The position numbers and the translations under genes were made by a program. A stretch of 64,000 nt of DNA from Caballeronia insecticola (GTDB lineage Bacteria > Pseudomonadota > Gammaproteobacteria > Burkholderiales > Burkholderiaceae): NCBI RefSeq assembly GCF_000402035.1, contig NC_021287.1, positions 1,922,001 through 1,986,000 on the forward strand. Reading direction: 5' to 3'. The stretch's first letter is position 1, and every line of letters starts with the position of its first letter. Shown here one piece after another: positions 54,540-64,000 of the stretch. The notes beneath the pieces were generated by a model that saw only the letters and a list, made by a program, of their open reading frames with translations, was not told the origin of the DNA and did not search any database.

Positions 54540-54986
54540 TCAGCCGGTAACGAGCGTAACAAGCGGCTTGAGCGCGGCGACGAGCGGCGCGGGCAGCGGC
54601 ACCGGTCTGCGCGTCACGCGATCCACGTAGACATGCACGAAATGCCCTTGCGCGGCGGCTTCATCGGCGCCTTGCGCGAAGATGGCCACTTCGTAACGCA
54701 CACTCGTATTGCCGAGCCGTTCGACGCGCAGTCCCGCCTCGATGGGTTCGGGAAACACGACCGGCGCGAAGAAATTGCAACGCGTTTCCACCACGAGGCC
54801 GATGGTCTCGCCCTCGCTGAAATCGAGCACACCCGCGCGCAGCAGATACTCGTTCACCACCGTGTCGAAATAGCTGTAATAGACGACGTTGTTGATGTGC
54901 CCGTACACGTCGTTGTCCGACCAGCGCGTGCTGATCGCGAGAAAGTGCGCGTAGTCGGCGCGAGTGGTGCGAAGCGGCTTGGTCAT
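54540..54986 (-). CDS. Acyl-CoA thioesterase (4-hydroxybenzoyl-CoA/YbgC type)
   Basis: 148 residues, hot-dog fold. The catalytic region is RWSDNDVYGHINNVVYYSYFDT (Asp and His near 24-31), followed by FVHVYVDRVTRRPVPLP. It hydrolyses acyl-CoA thioesters. The ATG at 54986 lies 2 bp after a short reading frame with alcohol-dehydrogenase similarity and 6 bp before livH, so it seems part of the liv transcript, which is unusual. Confidence 0.88.
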   Translation of the reverse strand: MTKPLRTTRADYAHFLAISTRWSDNDVYGHINNVVYYSYFDTVVNEYLLRAGVLDFSEGETIGLVVETRCNFFAPVVFPEPIEAGLRVERLGNTSVRYEVAIFAQGADEAAAQGHFVHVYVDRVTRRPVPLPAPLVAALKPLVTLVTG

Positions 54987-54988
54987 CG

Positions 54989-55117
54989 TCAGAGCGACTC
55001 CGTCAGCATGCGTCGATAATCGTCCGCGCTCGGCTCGCGCGGATTCGTCTTCTGGCAATGATCCGCGAGCGCGTCGTAGCCGAGGTGAATGTGAGTCAGG
55101 TAGACGATGAAGGCCAT
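54989..55117 (-). pseudogene. C-terminal remnant of an iron-containing alcohol dehydrogenase
   Basis: A 42-codon open frame (MAFIVYLTHIHLGYDALADH...) whose second half, ALADHCQKTNPREPSADDYR, matches the C-terminal tail of Fe-dependent alcohol dehydrogenases (compare CTGGNPREAT in E. coli FucO). An in-frame stop lies about 33 bp upstream of the ATG, and none of the rest of the enzyme is found upstream. Either a truncated pseudogene or a small peptide gene; the pseudogene reading is preferred. Confidence 0.55.
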
Positions 55118-55180
55118 GGCCGGGCAACCGGTGGGAAGGGTGCGGCCATGTTAGGAGCCGCGCGGCGCGCGTGTCAATCG

Positions 55181-55219
55181 GGGTTCAGTGCGGGGGGTTC
55201 AGTGCGGGGTTCAGTGCGC
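55181..55219. repeat. Three-copy GTTCAGTGCG tandem repeat
   Basis: GTTCAGTGCG starts at 55183, 55197 and 55209 (periods 14 and 12 bp), directly after the threonine aldolase stop codon on the minus strand. No coding or structural role is evident. Confidence 0.75.
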
Positions 55220-55222
55220 GTT

Positions 55223-56278
55223 TCAACGGGGTCCGCTAAGCGCGCGCACTTCGTCGGTGAAACGCTCGACGGTCTCGCGCTTCGTGTCCCACGCGCACAT
55301 CAGACGGCAGCCGCCCGAACCGATGAACTGATAGAAACGCCAGCCCTTCGCGCGCAGCGCCGCCGCGACCTGCGCCGGCAGTTCCGCGAACACCGCATTC
55401 GATTCGGGCTTGAATAGCAGGCGCACGCCGGGAATATCGGCGAGACGTTCGGCCATCAGTTGCGCCATCGCGTTCGCGTGACGTGCGTTGCGCAGCCAGA
55501 CGTCGTCGTCGAGCAGACCGAGCCACGGCGCGGAAATGAAGCGCATCTTCGAGGCGAGTTGTCCCGCCTGCTTCAGGCGATACGCGAAATCGGCGGCGAG
55601 CGCGCGGTCGAAGAACACGACCGCTTCGCCGACCGGCAAGCCGTTTTTCGTGCCGCCGAAACACAGCACGTCGACGCCCGCGCGCCACGTGATCTCCGAC
55701 GGATGCACGTTCAGCGTCGCGACCGCGTTGGCGAAGCGCGCGCCGTCCATATGCACTTTCAGATGCCGGCGCTTGGCGATCGCCGCAATCGCGCGAATCT
55801 CCTCGACGGTGTAGACCGTGCCGACTTCCGTCGCCTGCGTGAGCGCGACGACCTTGGGCTTCGGATAGTGGATGTCGGCGCGTTTGGTGACGATCTCTTC
55901 GATCGCGTCCGGCGTGAGCTTGCCGTTTTCGCCCTTCGCGGTGAGCAGCTTCGAGCCGCCGGAAAAGAACTCGGGGCCGCCGCATTCGTCGGTTTCGATG
56001 TGCGCAAGTTCGTGGCAGATCACCGAGTGATACGACTGACACAGCGAGGCGAGCGCCAGCGAATTCGCCGCCGTGCCATTGAACACGAAGAAGACTTCGC
56101 AGTCGGTCTGGAACAGGTCGCGGATGCGGTCGCAGACTTGCGCGGTCCACGAATCGTCACCGTATGCGGGCTCGTGGCCGCTCGTGTTGGCCTCGACGAG
56201 CGCGGCGAGCGCCTCGGGGCAGATGCCTGCGTAATTGTCGGAAGCGAAGTGCTGGATCGTGTCCGTGGGGGCTGTCAT
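55223..56278 (-). CDS. ltaE: Low-specificity L-threonine aldolase
   Basis: 351 residues, PLP fold type I. The Schiff-base Lys is K211 in FGGTKNGLP, with the PLP-binding D178 and R181 in HMDGARFAN, and the active-site His in ICHELAHIETDECGGPEFF (near 89). It splits threonine to glycine and acetaldehyde. The ATG at 56278 matches the family N-terminus (HFASDNYAGICPEAL); a longer frame upstream is not similar. The tail converges on nothing; a short repeat follows. Confidence 0.92.
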   Translation of the reverse strand: MTAPTDTIQHFASDNYAGICPEALAALVEANTSGHEPAYGDDSWTAQVCDRIRDLFQTDCEVFFVFNGTAANSLALASLCQSYHSVICHELAHIETDECGGPEFFSGGSKLLTAKGENGKLTPDAIEEIVTKRADIHYPKPKVVALTQATEVGTVYTVEEIRAIAAIAKRRHLKVHMDGARFANAVATLNVHPSEITWRAGVDVLCFGGTKNGLPVGEAVVFFDRALAADFAYRLKQAGQLASKMRFISAPWLGLLDDDVWLRNARHANAMAQLMAERLADIPGVRLLFKPESNAVFAELPAQVAAALRAKGWRFYQFIGSGGCRLMCAWDTKRETVERFTDEVRALSGPR

Positions 56279-56403
56279 GGGTCGCTGTGAAAGGCCGATT
56301 GAACGATGCTCGCGCGAGCAGATAAGCTCGCGCGGCGCACAATCCGGCCATTCTAGCGGCTCGCACCGGCGCGCGTCGTGAACGGCGCCGGTGCCATCGA
56401 CGC

Positions 56404-56640
56404 TTACTTCGCGGCCGGCGCGCTCGCGGCGTTGGCTTCCTGCGCCTTCTTGTCCTTCTTGCTGGCTTCGTGATGGCCGATTGCGCAGCCGCCCACCGCG
56501 CCCGCCGTGCCGTGCTTGCCCGCGATGTGTCCCGCGACGCCGCCCACCGCCGCGCCTTCGATGCAGCCCTTCGCCTGCGCCGCGCCGGTGGCGGCGAGCA
56601 TCGCCGTTGCAAGGACAATCGATGCGAATGTGCGATTCAT
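56404..56640 (-). CDS. Small secreted glycine-zipper protein
   Basis: 78 residues. Signal peptide (about 1-24, cleavage near AQA-KG), then a Gly/Ala repeat EGAAVGGVAGHIAGKHGTAGAVGGCAIGH-like segment (about 28-56) and a Lys/Ala-rich tail. The Gly-zipper pattern resembles small envelope proteins that insert in membranes. The ATG at 56640 is preceded by GGGAGACGAAC. Function unknown. Confidence 0.75.
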   Translation of the reverse strand: MNRTFASIVLATAMLAATGAAQAKGCIEGAAVGGVAGHIAGKHGTAGAVGGCAIGHHEASKKDKKAQEANAASAPAAK

Positions 56641-56706
56641 GTTCGTCTCCCGTAGTCGTTGAAAGTAACGGGACCATCGCACGCGGTGTGCCTGACAGGC
56701 TGTAAT

Positions 56707-56741
56707 GAAAACGGCCCGGCCGGTTGTCGCCGGTCGGGCCG
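56707..56741 (-). terminator. Terminator downstream of alaS
   Basis: On the minus strand CGGCCCGACCGG and CCGGCCGGGCCG form a near-perfect stem with a 6-nt loop, followed by TTTT. It lies 39 bp after the alaS stop codon. Confidence 0.75.
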
Positions 56742-56779
56742 CTTCGAAGTGCGAGAAGTGCAAGAAGTGCGAGACGTGC

Positions 56780-59404
56780 TTAAAGCTGCTGCTGCACCCA
56801 GCCCGTGACGCCCGCGAGCGCCGCCGGCAGATTCGCCGGTTCCGTGCCGCCCGCCTGCGCCATGTCCGCGCGTCCACCGCCCTTGCCGCCAACCTGCTGC
56901 GCGACGAAGTTGACCAGTTCGCCGGCCTTCACCTTCTTCGACGCATCCGCCGTCACGCCCGCGATCAGGCTGACCTTGCCGCCCTCGACCGAGGCCAGCA
57001 CGATCGCCGCGCTCTTGAGCTTGTCCTTCAGCTTGTCGACGGTTTCGCGCAGCGTCTTGACGTCCGCGCCTTCGAGCTGCGCGGCGAGCACGTGCACGCC
57101 GGAAACATCGACGGCCTGCGACACGAGTTCGTCGCCCTGGCTTGACGCGAGTTTCGACTTGAGCGCGCCGAGTTCCTTCTCCAGCGACTTCACGTGCTCC
57201 TGAACCTGCGCGATGCGCTGCGTCAGTTCCGCCGGCTGCGCCTTCAGCACGCCCGCCGCCGCGTTGATGCGGGAATCGAGTTCCTGAACGTAGCGCACGG
57301 CGTTGTCGCCGGTGATCGCCTCGACGCGGCGAATGCCCGCCGCGACGCCGCCTTCCACCACGATCTTGAAGAAGCCGATGTCGCCGGTACGTTGCACGTG
57401 CGTGCCGCCGCAAAGTTCGCGCGAGAAACCGAGATCGAGCACGCGCACGGTGTCGCCGTATTTCTCGCCGAACAGCGCCATGGCGCCGCCCTTCACGGCT
57501 TCGTCGTACGGCATCACGCGCACGACGCCCGGCGCGTTCGCGATGATCTCGTTATTTACGATCTGCTCGACGCGGCGAATTTCGTCGTCCGTCATCGGCG
57601 CGTTGTGGGCGAAGTCGAAGCGGGTTTTGTCGGCATCGACGAGCGAGCCTTTTTGCTGCACGTGGCCGCCGAGCACTTCGCGCAGCGCCTTGTGCATCAG
57701 GTGCGTAGCCGAGTGATTGCGCGCGGTGCGGGCGCGGCGAATGCCGTCGATTTCCGCTTTCACGACATCGCCCACCTTGAGCGTGCCCTGCTCCACCGTG
57801 CCGTGATGACCGACGACATCGGCCTGCACCTTTAGGGTATCCGCGACGGCAAAGCGCACGTTCGCGTTCGCGAGCACGCCCTGATCGCCGACCTGACCGC
57901 CCGACTCCGCGTAGAACGGCGTGTGATCGAGCACGACGACCGCATCCTGGCCCGGCTGGGCGGCATCGACCTTGGAACCATCGACGTACAGCGCGAGGAT
58001 TTTCGCGTCGTCGAAAATTTCCTTGTCGTAGCCGTGGAACGTGGATTTCGCGCCCGCGTATTCCAGGCCCGCCGCGATCTTGAACTTGCCCGCCGCGCGC
58101 GCCTGGTCGCGCTGGCGCGCCATGGCGTCGTCGAAAGCGGGTTCGTCCACGGTCACGCCGCGCTCGCGGCACACGTCCGCCGTCAGATCGAGCGGGAAGC
58201 CGTAGGTGTCGTGCAGCTTGAACGCGAGTTCGCCGTCCAGTTGCTTCACGCCCTTCTTGTCCAGATCGGCGAGTTCGCCTTCGAGAATCGACATGCCGTG
58301 CTCGATGGTCTCGAAGAAGCGCTCTTCTTCCTGACGCAGCACGTCTGTCACGCGCTGCTGCGCGTCTTTCAGTTCCGGATAGGCAGCGCCCATTTCCGCG
58401 ACGAGATCCGGCACCAGCCTGTGGAAGAACGCGCCCTTCTTGCCGAGCTTGTAGCCGTGACGGATCGCGCGGCGCACGATCCGGCGCAGCACGTAGCCGC
58501 GGCCTTCGTTGCCGGGAATCACGCCATCGACGATCAGGAACGAGCATGCGCGGATATGGTCGGCGATGACCTTCAGCGAGTTGTTTTCCAGATCGGCGGT
58601 ATTCGTTTCGCGGCCCGCAGCCTTGATGAGCGTCTGGAACAGATCGATCTCATAGTTGCTGTGGACGTGCTGCAGTACGGCGGCAAGCCGCTCGAGGCCC
58701 ATGCCGGTGTCGACGCACTGCTTGGGCAGCGGCGTCATGTTGCCCTGGGCGTCGCGATTGAACTGCATGAACACGAGATTCCAGATCTCGATGAAACGGT
58801 CGCCGTCTTCTTCAGGAGATCCCGGCGGGCCGCCCCAGATTTCCGGGCCGTGGTCGTAGAACACTTCGGAGCACGGACCGCACGGGCCGGTGTCGGCCAT
58901 CTGCCAGAAATTGTCCGATGCGTAGCGCGCGCCCTTGTTGTCGCCGATGCGGATGATGCGCTCGACCGGCACGCCGATCTCCTTCGCCCAGATGTCGTGC
59001 GCTTCGTCGTCTTCCTGATAGACGGTCACCGTGAGCTTTTCGGCCGGCAGCATGTAAACTTTCGTCAACAGCTCCCAGCAATAGTGGATGGCGTCGCGCT
59101 TGAAGTAGTCGCCGAACGAAAAGTTGCCGAGCATCTCGAAGAACGTGTGATGCCGGGCCGTATAGCCGACGTTTTCGAGGTCGTTGTGCTTGCCGCCCGC
59201 GCGCACGCTGCGCTGCGCGGTGGTCGCGCGCGAATACGGCCGCGACTCGCTGCCCAGGAACACGTCCTTGAACTGGACCATGCCCGAGTTGGTGAAAAGC
59301 AGCGTCGGGTCGTTGCCGGGCACGAGGCTCGACGAACGCACGATCGTGTGGCCCTTCGATTCGAAAAACTTCAGGAATTTCTCGCGTATTTCGGCGGCTT
59401 TCAT
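56780..59404 (-). CDS. alaS: Alanyl-tRNA synthetase
   Basis: 874 residues, class II. N-terminal catalytic domain with [39 protein letters not shown] and motif-3 region; editing domain with [16 protein letters not shown] (near 568) and [15 protein letters not shown] (near 666), both zinc/editing ligands; and a C-terminal C-Ala domain ending [10 protein letters not shown]. It charges tRNA-Ala. A TATAAT lies about 96 bp upstream. Confidence 0.97.
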   Translation of the reverse strand: MKAAEIREKFLKFFESKGHTIVRSSSLVPGNDPTLLFTNSGMVQFKDVFLGSESRPYSRATTAQRSVRAGGKHNDLENVGYTARHHTFFEMLGNFSFGDYFKRDAIHYCWELLTKVYMLPAEKLTVTVYQEDDEAHDIWAKEIGVPVERIIRIGDNKGARYASDNFWQMADTGPCGPCSEVFYDHGPEIWGGPPGSPEEDGDRFIEIWNLVFMQFNRDAQGNMTPLPKQCVDTGMGLERLAAVLQHVHSNYEIDLFQTLIKAAGRETNTADLENNSLKVIADHIRACSFLIVDGVIPGNEGRGYVLRRIVRRAIRHGYKLGKKGAFFHRLVPDLVAEMGAAYPELKDAQQRVTDVLRQEEERFFETIEHGMSILEGELADLDKKGVKQLDGELAFKLHDTYGFPLDLTADVCRERGVTVDEPAFDDAMARQRDQARAAGKFKIAAGLEYAGAKSTFHGYDKEIFDDAKILALYVDGSKVDAAQPGQDAVVVLDHTPFYAESGGQVGDQGVLANANVRFAVADTLKVQADVVGHHGTVEQGTLKVGDVVKAEIDGIRRARTARNHSATHLMHKALREVLGGHVQQKGSLVDADKTRFDFAHNAPMTDDEIRRVEQIVNNEIIANAPGVVRVMPYDEAVKGGAMALFGEKYGDTVRVLDLGFSRELCGGTHVQRTGDIGFFKIVVEGGVAAGIRRVEAITGDNAVRYVQELDSRINAAAGVLKAQPAELTQRIAQVQEHVKSLEKELGALKSKLASSQGDELVSQAVDVSGVHVLAAQLEGADVKTLRETVDKLKDKLKSAAIVLASVEGGKVSLIAGVTADASKKVKAGELVNFVAQQVGGKGGGRADMAQAGGTEPANLPAALAGVTGWVQQQL

Positions 59405-59499
59405 AGCGTACGGGGCGTGTCTTCGGTTTTGGTTTTGCCTGCTGATGCTGCGCGAAGACCCCGGCGACAGGGCTTCCAGTCAGGCGAAGTTAATCTTTG

Positions 59500-59505
59500 A
59501 TTATA
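59500..59505 (-). promoter_or_regulatory. Candidate -10 element of alaS
   Basis: TATAAT on the minus strand, 96 bp before the alaS start, in the gap to the upstream minus-strand gene. The -35 is not clear. Confidence 0.4.
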
Positions 59506-59577
59506 CGGGATTCGTCGCACGACCCGGGCGGGTGTCGCGGCGCCCGACAAGCTCAAAAAAACCACCGTATCGGGCGC

Positions 59578-59931
59578 TTACTTCGGGAATCGCAGATCCT
59601 TCACGAAGTTGAACACGTCGTCGGGGTCCGGCCCCTCCAGCCGACTTCCCGCCTTCTCGGCCTCGTAGCGCAGCGTGACCTTTCTGCCGATCATCGACTT
59701 CTTGAGATGACGCACATCGTCTTTATCTGCGACGAACCACGCGTCCTTGCACAGACTGCGGTGAGCCATGTCGCAGAAAGCCTCGATGACCTTTCCATTG
59801 GAACTGCGCACGGAGATCTGCACGTTGTCCGTGAACTGGCTCTCTGCCATCACGCCCGTGACCGTCGAAGCCGCGGCGATAACAGGCGTTGCCATCATTA
59901 CGAGGAAGAACAAACGAAATCTGTTGTGCAT
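59578..59931 (-). CDS. Unknown secreted protein
   Basis: 117 residues from the ATG at 59931, with a signal peptide (MHNRFRLFFLVMMATPVIAAAS). The mature part is about 97 residues, polar, with two Cys (CDMAHRSLC, near 54-62) that could pair. No family recognised. An upstream in-frame ATG would add about 26 residues without changing the secreted character; the shorter form is preferred because it begins with the signal. Confidence 0.65.
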   Translation of the reverse strand: MHNRFRLFFLVMMATPVIAAASTVTGVMAESQFTDNVQISVRSSNGKVIEAFCDMAHRSLCKDAWFVADKDDVRHLKKSMIGRKVTLRYEAEKAGSRLEGPDPDDVFNFVKDLRFPK

Positions 59932-60054
59932 ATGCGGCGATTGCTCTGCTGTGAAGCGGCGGATCGTATCACTCGCAGAGCAGCCACTATCGCGCACAAG
60001 CGCCATGTATGCGAAATTTACGAAATTGATCAATAACCAGGCGAGACACATTCG

Positions 60055-61275
60055 ATGGGAGCCTTGAGCCATATCCGCGTACTGGACCTGACCCGCGTGC
60101 TGGCGGGACCGTGGTGCGCGCAGACCCTCGCCGATTTCGGCGCGGACGTCATCAAGATCGAGCGGCCCGAAACCGGCGACGACACCCGCCACTGGGGCCC
60201 GCCCTACCTGAAAACGCCCGCCGGCGAAGACACGCACGAGGCCGCGTACTATCTCGCTGCAAACCGCAACAAGCGTTCGGTGACCGTCGATATCGCCACG
60301 CCCGAAGGCCAGCAGATCGTGCGCGAGCTTGCCGCGCAAAGCGATGTCGTGCTGGAGAACTACAAGGCCGGGCAACTGAAGAAGTACGGGCTCGACTATG
60401 AATCGCTCAAGACGGTGAAACCGGACCTCGTCTATTGCTCGGTCACCGGTTTCGGGCAGACGGGGCCGTACGCGCAGCGCGCAGGCTACGATTTCATCGT
60501 GCAGGGCATCGGCGGATTCATGAGCATCACGGGCGAGCGCGACGGCCAGCCCGGCGGCGGCCCGCAGAAGGCAGGCGTGGCGATCGCGGACCTGATGACC
60601 GGCATGTACGCGACGATCGGCGTGCTCACGGCGCTCGCGCACCGCGACCGCACGGGCGAAGGGCAATACATCGACATGGCGCTGCTGGACGTGCAGGTCG
60701 CGATGCTCGCCAACATGAACACCAATTTCCTCGCGAGCGGCAAGCCGCCGGTGCGCTGGGGCAATGCGCATCCGAACATCGTGCCGTATCAGACGTTCCA
60801 GACGAGCGATGGCTGGATCATCGTCGCCGTGGGCAACGACGGGCAGTTCCGCAAGTTCGTCGAAACAGGCGGCCGCCCGGAACTGGCCGACGATCCGCGC
60901 TTTGCGGCGAACCCGTCGCGCGTGCGCAACCGCGAGGTCCTCGTGCCGATTCTCGCGGACATGGTGCGCGCGCAGGGCAAGCACGAATGGATCGCGGCGC
61001 TCGAAGCCGCGGGCGTGCCGTGCGGACCGATCAACGATCTGGGCGAAGTGTTCGAGGATCCTCAGGTGCTCGCGCGCCGGATGCAGATCGAACTGCCGCA
61101 TCCGACGGCCGGCGCGGTCAAACTCGTCGCGAGCCCGATCAAGATGAGCGCGACGCCGCCCGAGGCGCGCACGCATCCGCCGCTGCTGGGCGAGCACACA
61201 TCGAGCGTACTCGCCGACGTGCTCGGCTACGACGAGGCGAAAATCGCCCGGCTGCGTGCGTCGAAGGCGATCTGA
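60055..61275 (+). CDS. CaiB/BaiF family CoA-transferase
   Basis: 406 residues, class III CoA-transferase: LSHIRVLDLTRVLAGPWCAQTLADFGADVIKIERPETGDDTR (about 3-44), SVTGFGQTGPYAQRAGYDFIVQGIGGFMSITG (near 127-158), and the catalytic Asp in the GEGQYIDMALLD region. It moves CoA between acids; the acid pair cannot be inferred. Single-gene unit on the plus strand, divergent from the secreted-protein gene. Confidence 0.92.
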   Translation: MGALSHIRVLDLTRVLAGPWCAQTLADFGADVIKIERPETGDDTRHWGPPYLKTPAGEDTHEAAYYLAANRNKRSVTVDIATPEGQQIVRELAAQSDVVLENYKAGQLKKYGLDYESLKTVKPDLVYCSVTGFGQTGPYAQRAGYDFIVQGIGGFMSITGERDGQPGGGPQKAGVAIADLMTGMYATIGVLTALAHRDRTGEGQYIDMALLDVQVAMLANMNTNFLASGKPPVRWGNAHPNIVPYQTFQTSDGWIIVAVGNDGQFRKFVETGGRPELADDPRFAANPSRVRNREVLVPILADMVRAQGKHEWIAALEAAGVPCGPINDLGEVFEDPQVLARRMQIELPHPTAGAVKLVASPIKMSATPPEARTHPPLLGEHTSSVLADVLGYDEAKIARLRASKAI

Positions 61276-61291
61276 GCGCCCCCGCGCGAAA

Positions 61292-61504
61292 TCAGCGGAC
61301 GCCGGCGCCGATCAGCCCGCCCGCGGCCGCCCCGGCGACCGTGCCGATCGGCCCGCCCGTCACGAGATAGCCGAGCGCGCCGCCCGCCGCCGCACCCACT
61401 CCGGCGTGCGCCTGCTGGCGCGACACGTTCGCGCACGCCGCGAGGCTCGACACGAGCGCGGCGGCGGAAATCACCTTGAGCATCGTGATGGCGGTCTTTT
61501 TCAT
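61292..61504 (-). CDS. Small OsmB-like glycine-zipper lipoprotein candidate
   Basis: 70 residues. Signal peptide with a lipobox-like end (LVSSLAAC, Cys near 24), then a Gly-zipper AGVGAAAGGALGYLVTGGPIGTVAGAAAGGLIGAG (about 34-68). It resembles OsmB and similar small outer-membrane lipoproteins. Function unknown. The leader contains a perfect 12-bp tandem duplication (61526-61549). Confidence 0.8.
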   Translation of the reverse strand: MKKTAITMLKVISAAALVSSLAACANVSRQQAHAGVGAAAGGALGYLVTGGPIGTVAGAAAGGLIGAGVR

Positions 61505-61885
61505 GGTGGCTTCCTTGTGTTGTCGTTGTGCTTTTCATTGTGCTTTTCATGCCGATCCGGCCGATCAAACCGGCAGCAACCAGGCAGGCGAGCCGATCAT
61601 AAAAGTGCGTCCGTGCTCCTTTCAACGCGATTTACGTCCGGTTACGGCGGTTACGATCGGTGCGACGGCGCGCAGCGCGTGTAATGGAACTCGCGAAATG
61701 CCGCGCCCGTGTATATCGCGCGACGAAACGTGCGCGGGGCGTGCAAACGTGTCTGCTGCCTGTTGGCAGCGGTTGCGTAAGGTAGAATCGACCCAACATT
61801 CGAATCATTCGTACGCGTCTTCCGAGCAAGAACGCTTTCCGAACCGATCACGCGCGCAAGCGCATCCGCTGGCACTCTCTCTCGC
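61505..61885. other. Intergenic region upstream of glnS (381 bp)
   Basis: Holds the divergent promoters for the small lipoprotein gene and glnS. A TAGAAT (61783-61788) about 98 bp before glnS is a possible -10. No RNA structure or gene is supported. Confidence 0.45.
61526..61549. repeat. Perfect 12-bp tandem duplication
   Basis: TTGTGCTTTTCA is repeated head to tail (61526-61537 and 61538-61549), starting 22 bp upstream of the small glycine-zipper lipoprotein start (61504, minus strand), so it lies in that gene's leader. Confidence 0.8.
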
Positions 61886-63595
<1,710 letters not shown>

Positions 63596-63608
63596 CATCG
63601 ACATAAAA

Positions 63609-63632
63609 GGCGCCGCGCGGCCACGCGGCGCC
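63609..63632. terminator. Hairpin after glnS
   Basis: GGCGCCGCG and CGCGGCGCC form a 9-bp stem with a 6-nt loop, 13 bp after the glnS stop. There is no T-run, so termination is not certain. Confidence 0.45.
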
Positions 63633-63682
63633 CTCGATGGATCAAGCGCAAGTCGTCGCACGCCGCTTCTCACGAGGACATC

Positions 63683-64000
63683 ATGAAGCTGCCGCATTCC
63701 TTCGCGCCCCGCTCGCGTGCGCAACGAAGTGCCGCACTGGGCGCGTTCGGCGCCGTCGCGTCGTGGCTGCTGCTCGCATCGATTGCCGCGCGCGCCGCCA
63801 CCGCCGGCGAAATCGCCACGGCGCAGGCCGCCGCGGATCAGATGCAGCCGTCCGCCACGCTGCGCAAGATCGCCGAGAATGGCGCGATCGTGCTCGGCAC
63901 GCGGGAGTCGTCGGTGCCGTTCTCGTACACGGTGAAGCAGCAGCCGCTGGGCTACTCGTACGACATCGCGCTGAAGGTTGTCGACGAAGTCAAGAAGCGG
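63683..64000 (+). CDS. Amino-acid ABC transporter binding protein (3' end outside window)
   Basis: 106 residues visible. Signal peptide of about 40 residues (SWLLLASIAARAATAGE), then LRKIAENGAIVLGTRESSVPFSY, the typical start of glutamate/aspartate-type periplasmic binding proteins (SBP_bac_3). It starts 87 bp after glnS behind a GAGGAC site. Confidence 0.85.
   Translation, partial: MKLPHSFAPRSRAQRSAALGAFGAVASWLLLASIAARAATAGEIATAQAAADQMQPSATLRKIAENGAIVLGTRESSVPFSYTVKQQPLGYSYDIALKVVDEVKKR

Overview
The window is high-GC chromosomal DNA from a betaproteobacterium, most likely a Burkholderiaceae member (Paraburkholderia, Caballeronia or Burkholderia type). This is inferred from the gene repertoire: a cyanide-insensitive type cytochrome bd, propionyl-CoA synthetase PrpE, group II truncated haemoglobin and a rhizobial-like inositol cluster. 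Genes are dense, both strands are used, and many neighbours overlap by 4 bp. I saw no tRNA, rRNA, CRISPR array, insertion sequence or prophage. Both window ends cut a gene.

Layout. 1-5.7 kb: a partial protein, an RDD membrane protein, then a metallophosphoesterase, GT4 glycosyltransferase and diacylglycerol kinase run behind a good Pho-box match. This looks like a phosphate-starvation lipid-remodelling unit. TetR, LOG and SDR genes follow. 5.8-10 kb: two tandem DUF5672 paralogues separated by a frameshifted fragment of the nearby DUF924 gene, which records a local duplication; then AlaX and truncated haemoglobin. 10-14 kb: a large FtsX-like permease, a DUF4126 protein, and a guanidine exporter (Gdx/SugE) behind a clear guanidine-II (mini-ykkC) riboswitch. 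14-18 kb: cytochrome bd subunits I and II, a small membrane protein, a peroxiredoxin. 18-26 kb: a signalling stretch with EAL-HDOD, PAS-GGDEF-EAL, HDOD and chemoreceptor proteins. 26-34 kb: a fosmidomycin-type exporter, PrpE, a two-gene unknown operon behind a perfect Fur-box palindrome, a lone fimbrial adhesin-like protein, MTA/SAH nucleosidase, UvrD. 34-39 kb: ValS, GalU, TusA.

39-51 kb is a myo-inositol locus. An RpiR regulator, IolG and a second Gfo/Idh/MocA dehydrogenase diverge from an ABC importer plus iolC(-DUF2090), iolD, iolE and iolB. The divergent promoter region holds a GGAA-N6-TTCC palindrome. The importer brings inositol in, IolG oxidises it, IolE and IolD dehydrate and open the ring, IolB isomerises, and the IolC fusion phosphorylates and may cleave the product. 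iolA is not in this window.

51-55 kb is a branched-chain-type ABC transporter (LivFGMH) without a binding protein. Its LivF has Arg in place of the Walker A Lys, and a thioesterase gene and a remnant of an iron-dependent alcohol dehydrogenase lie upstream. 55-64 kb: threonine aldolase, small glycine-zipper proteins, AlaS, a CaiB/BaiF CoA-transferase, GlnS and the start of an amino-acid ABC binding protein.

Short perfect or near-perfect tandem duplications (12-15 bp units) recur in non-coding leaders and gaps, notably before cydA and inside the inositol importer operon.
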